36,480 nucleotides of DNA from Candidatus Aphodovivens excrementavium (GTDB lineage: Bacteria > Actinomycetota > Coriobacteriia > Coriobacteriales > Eggerthellaceae): positions 1 to 36,480 of the forward strand of contig DVKR01000019.1 in assembly GCA_018715935.1 (NCBI GenBank), given 5' to 3'. The position numbers were made by a program, and so were the translations under genes. Below the pieces are notes generated by a model. That model was not told the origin of the DNA, ran no database searches, and saw nothing but the letters and a program-made list of their open reading frames with translations. Of this stretch, positions 33,815 to 36,480 are shown one piece after another. Numbering within the stretch: position 1 is the stretch's first letter; each line of letters begins with the position of its first letter.

Positions 33815-36480
33815 ATGGGCACACCGTCAATGAAAGGTGTTCCAAACAACACGGTCGACGAGAATGGCATTAGGTGGCGTCGTACGCGTTGTCATTTTTG
33901 TCACATGAACTGCGGAATCTTCGCAGGTGTTGACACGAAGACCGGACGATTGGTGGAGCTTCGCCCCAACGACGACGAGGGCAGCGTGCTGTGCAACCGT
34001 TTGGGGGAGCGCGGCCAGCGTGCTATCAAGTTCCACTATCATCCCAAGCGCATCAACCATCCGCTCAAGCGCGTGGGCGAGCGCGGCGAAGACAAGTGGG
34101 AGCAGATTTCCTACGATCAGGCCATCAAGGAGATCGCAGAAAAGCTCCAGGCCCTCATCGATAAGTATGGCCCGGAGACGCTCGTTTCCTCCGAGGGCAC
34201 GTATCGTTCGGATCATCTGTGGGCTCGCAGCCGCTTCACCAACGCGCTGGGCAATCCGGGCAACGTTATCGACCCCGGTACGATTTGCTGGTGCTGGAAC
34301 TACACGCTGAACATGGCGATGGTAGGCTGGCCGGTTGAGTCGATGATGCCCGTGTCGCCTGGCCAGTCCAAGACGATTGTCAACTGGGGCAAGCGCACGC
34401 AAGAGTCCTACGCACCCGAAGCTCCGCTGTGGCGCGTGATCGATGGCAAGACGAACGTACATCAGGACGATCCTGCCCAGCTCATCGTTATCGACCCGGT
34501 GTGCATCAGCGAGTGCGGTCGTTCCGACATCTGGCTGCAGCCGTATCCGAACACCGACGCCATCATTTGCTATGCGTGGATTAACTACATCATCAACAAC
34601 AAGCTCTACGACGAGAACTTCCTGAGGTACTGGTCCAACGCCGTGTTCCTGTGGCGTCGCGACACGGGCAAGCTGCTGCGCGCCAGCGACGTTGAAGAAT
34701 CCGGCAAGTTCGAAGACTTCGTGGTTTGGGACGCCGAGAGAGACGGAATCCTTACGTGGTGCTCCGATGAGAACCGCTACTACACCGACGAAGGCGTGGT
34801 TGTGGACGCGCAGCTGACCGGAAACTACACCGTCAAGCTGGTCGACGGCAGCGAGGTAGAGTGCTGCACGATATTCGACATCATTTCTGAGCGCATGCAG
34901 GAATACACCCCCAAGCGCGCCTCGGAGATCTCCGGTGTTCCGAAACGCAAGATCGAGGAAGCCGCGCATCTGTACGCCACCAATGGCGCTGCCTGCATCA
35001 TTTGGGGTCTCGGCGGCGGCGACATGCACGGCCTTAACGCATCTGGCTTCGCCATTGGCAAGACCATCCTGCGTATCCTCACGGGCAACATCGACAACCC
35101 GGGCGGCGAGTTTGTCGGCCAGCCTGCCGACCCCAACACGGTTGGCAAGGTCAAGGATTACCCGATGCGCAACGCCGAGATGGAGCTTTCGGAATTGCAG
35201 ACCGAAGAGAACAAGAAGAAGTTCATCGGTGCCGACCGCTTCCGCGTAATGGCATGGCCCGGCTTTGACAAGATCGACAAGAACTATCGCAAGATGTTCG
35301 GCACCCCGCGCCCGATGCTGCATCAGATGCTGTGCTCGCCGTCGCTGGTGATGGACGCAATGATCGACCACGATCCGTATCCTATTACCGCGATGATCGC
35401 CTGGAGCTCTAACCCGCTCGCTTGGGCGCCCAACACCAAGAAGATGTACAAGGCGCTCAAGAGCCTGGAGCTGTTGGTGGTAGTTGAGTACTGGAAGACG
35501 CCTACGGCTGCGCTTGCCGACTACATCATGCCTGCTGAGGACTGGATGGGTCGCCCGATGTGCACCACCTCCGAAGACTCCATGGACTTCATTACGGTGG
35601 GCGACCGCGGTGTCGAGTGCTTCGAGGAGCGCCACGCAGACTTCGACTTCTTCCGTCTGCTCGGACGCGCCATGGGTCAGGAAGAGTACTGGCCGTGGGA
35701 GACCTACGAGGAGTGCATCCAGAGCCAGATCGAGCGCTGCGGCCTCGATTACGAGGACGTGGTCAACATGGGCCAGTACTTCCCGTATCCCACCGAGTAC
35801 TACAAGTACGCACGTCGTTTGGAGAACGGACAGATCCAAGGCTTTGCCACCAGCTCTCGCAAGGCCGAGATGTATCCCGCCCTCATCGAGGAGCTGGGCT
35901 ACGATCCCATCCCGCGCTACATCGAGCCTGAGTCGCCGCTGAGCGATCCGGAGATGGCCAAGGAGTATCCGCTGCGTCTGACCACGGCTGGCCGCATCAG
36001 CCCGCTGTTCCACTCCGAGCATCGCACGCCTGGCGAGGGCACGCGCACGAGCTGCCCGTATCCCATGACCTGGATGCATTACAACGACGCTCGCAAGCTG
36101 GGCATCGCCGAGGGCGACTGGATCTGGATTGAGACTCCTGTCGGACGTATCCGCCAGCAGGCTCACCTGGGCTGGGACATCCCCGAAGGCGTGGTTCAGG
36201 TTCCGCCCAGCTGGTGGTACCCCGAGCTGCCGGCAGAAGAGCCCTGGTCGCAAGGCGTGTTCGATGCAGCCGCCAACGTGCTCATCGACGACGACCCCGA
36301 CAAGGCCGACCAGATGACGGCAACGTGGTGCACGCGCGGCCTGCTGTGCAAGGTGTATCCGTGCATCGATCCTCGCGATCGCAGCGACGACGCAATTCCT
36401 GCCGACCTGTACGACGGCACCAACAACACCGTGTGGGACAAGGCCTACGCGAACCTGAGCAACTGGCGTTTGGAGAAATA
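33815..36480 (+). CDS. Second molybdopterin oxidoreductase (3' end at window edge)
   Basis: Mo/W-bis-pterin enzyme, at least 888 residues, cut in its last visible codon (TA), which may be a stop or Tyr. No Tat signal, so cytoplasmic. The [4Fe-4S] motif is canonical, unlike the first enzyme: C26, C29, C33 and C60 (CHFCHMNCG). The likely Mo ligand is C158 or C160 in TICWCWNYTLN. The C-terminal pterin domain (LRLTTAGRISPLFHSEHRTPG, WIWIETPVGRIRQQ) is present. It resembles acetylene-hydratase/catechol-dehydroxylase-type enzymes of Eggerthellaceae, but the substrate is not known. The start at 33815 has GGAGAGG about 3 bases upstream. A small Fe-S subunit gene would be expected downstream, outside the window. 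Confidence 0.88.
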   Translation, partial: MGTPSMKGVPNNTVDENGIRWRRTRCHFCHMNCGIFAGVDTKTGRLVELRPNDDEGSVLCNRLGERGQRAIKFHYHPKRINHPLKRVGERGEDKWEQISYDQAIKEIAEKLQALIDKYGPETLVSSEGTYRSDHLWARSRFTNALGNPGNVIDPGTICWCWNYTLNMAMVGWPVESMMPVSPGQSKTIVNWGKRTQESYAPEAPLWRVIDGKTNVHQDDPAQLIVIDPVCISECGRSDIWLQPYPNTDAIICYAWINYIINNKLYDENFLRYWSNAVFLWRRDTGKLLRASDVEESGKFEDFVVWDAERDGILTWCSDENRYYTDEGVVVDAQLTGNYTVKLVDGSEVECCTIFDIISERMQEYTPKRASEISGVPKRKIEEAAHLYATNGAACIIWGLGGGDMHGLNASGFAIGKTILRILTGNIDNPGGEFVGQPADPNTVGKVKDYPMRNAEMELSELQTEENKKKFIGADRFRVMAWPGFDKIDKNYRKMFGTPRPMLHQMLCSPSLVMDAMIDHDPYPITAMIAWSSNPLAWAPNTKKMYKALKSLELLVVVEYWKTPTAALADYIMPAEDWMGRPMCTTSEDSMDFITVGDRGVECFEERHADFDFFRLLGRAMGQEEYWPWETYEECIQSQIERCGLDYEDVVNMGQYFPYPTEYYKYARRLENGQIQGFATSSRKAEMYPALIEELGYDPIPRYIEPESPLSDPEMAKEYPLRLTTAGRISPLFHSEHRTPGEGTRTSCPYPMTWMHYNDARKLGIAEGDWIWIETPVGRIRQQAHLGWDIPEGVVQVPPSWWYPELPAEEPWSQGVFDAAANVLIDDDPDKADQMTATWCTRGLLCKVYPCIDPRDRSDDAIPADLYDGTNNTVWDKAYANLSNWRLEK

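Noticed and set aside
33827..36253. 808-codon minus-strand open frame opposite the second molybdo-enzyme
   Set aside because: It is the mirror of a gene with strong family motifs; GC-rich codon bias leaves the opposite frame open, and its product is Val/Leu/Arg/His-rich with no domain.

Overview
The window is a stretch of a high-GC Gram-positive chromosome. The gene content points to a gut-type Coriobacteriia, most likely the family Eggerthellaceae: a type III glutamine synthetase, a LuxR-type regulator carrying a large membrane domain, and cytoplasmic molybdopterin oxidoreductases of the acetylene-hydratase/catechol-dehydroxylase kind sitting next to LuxR regulators. This assignment is an inference from family knowledge; there is no rRNA or other marker gene in the window to fix the genus.

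Layout. 1-9.8 kb is mostly housekeeping: glnN (5' truncated), a small minus-strand gene, a small PQ-loop-like membrane protein, ilvE, cimA (citramalate route to isoleucine), a TrpR-like YerC regulator, a cysteine hydrolase, a NUDIX hydrolase, an hsp20 gene under a CIRCE/HrcA operator, and a YfcE-type phosphodiesterase. 9.8-20.2 kb holds rubrerythrin, an MBOAT + DHHW acyl-transfer pair, a giant ABC ATPase-permease fusion, a beta-lactamase-fold lipoprotein and an M18 aminopeptidase. 20.2-22.0 kb holds an AAA ATPase with a C-terminal DUF234/nuclease-like domain behind a perfect 23-bp palindrome, followed by a short remnant of a similar gene. 22.1-26.3 kb holds a complete polar amino acid ABC importer and guaB. 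26.4-36.5 kb is a redox/regulatory island: a membrane LuxR regulator, divergent to a molybdopterin oxidoreductase with its ferredoxin-like subunit, then a MalT-like LuxR regulator with a 9-G ribosome-binding region, then a second molybdopterin oxidoreductase running off the window.

How they work together. IlvE and CimA belong to branched-chain amino acid synthesis. The SBP-permease-ATPase set imports amino acids, with two hairpins after the SBP gene that could set subunit ratios. The two molybdo-enzymes lack visible Tat signals and membrane anchors, so they probably act in the cytoplasm on an imported organic substrate, each with its own LuxR-type regulator nearby. The substrates cannot be read from the sequence.

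Most unusual signals: (i) two near-perfect or perfect long palindromes, at 2240-2281 and 20278-20326, each followed by an ATPase gene or its apparent remnant, suggesting a repeatedly gained and lost ATPase module; (ii) a 100-nt nested stem structure between ilvE and cimA; (iii) the poly-G tract in front of the MalT-like regulator; (iv) a recurring habit of short (32-66 bp) tandem duplications at gene ends. No tRNA, rRNA, CRISPR array or insertion sequence was seen.
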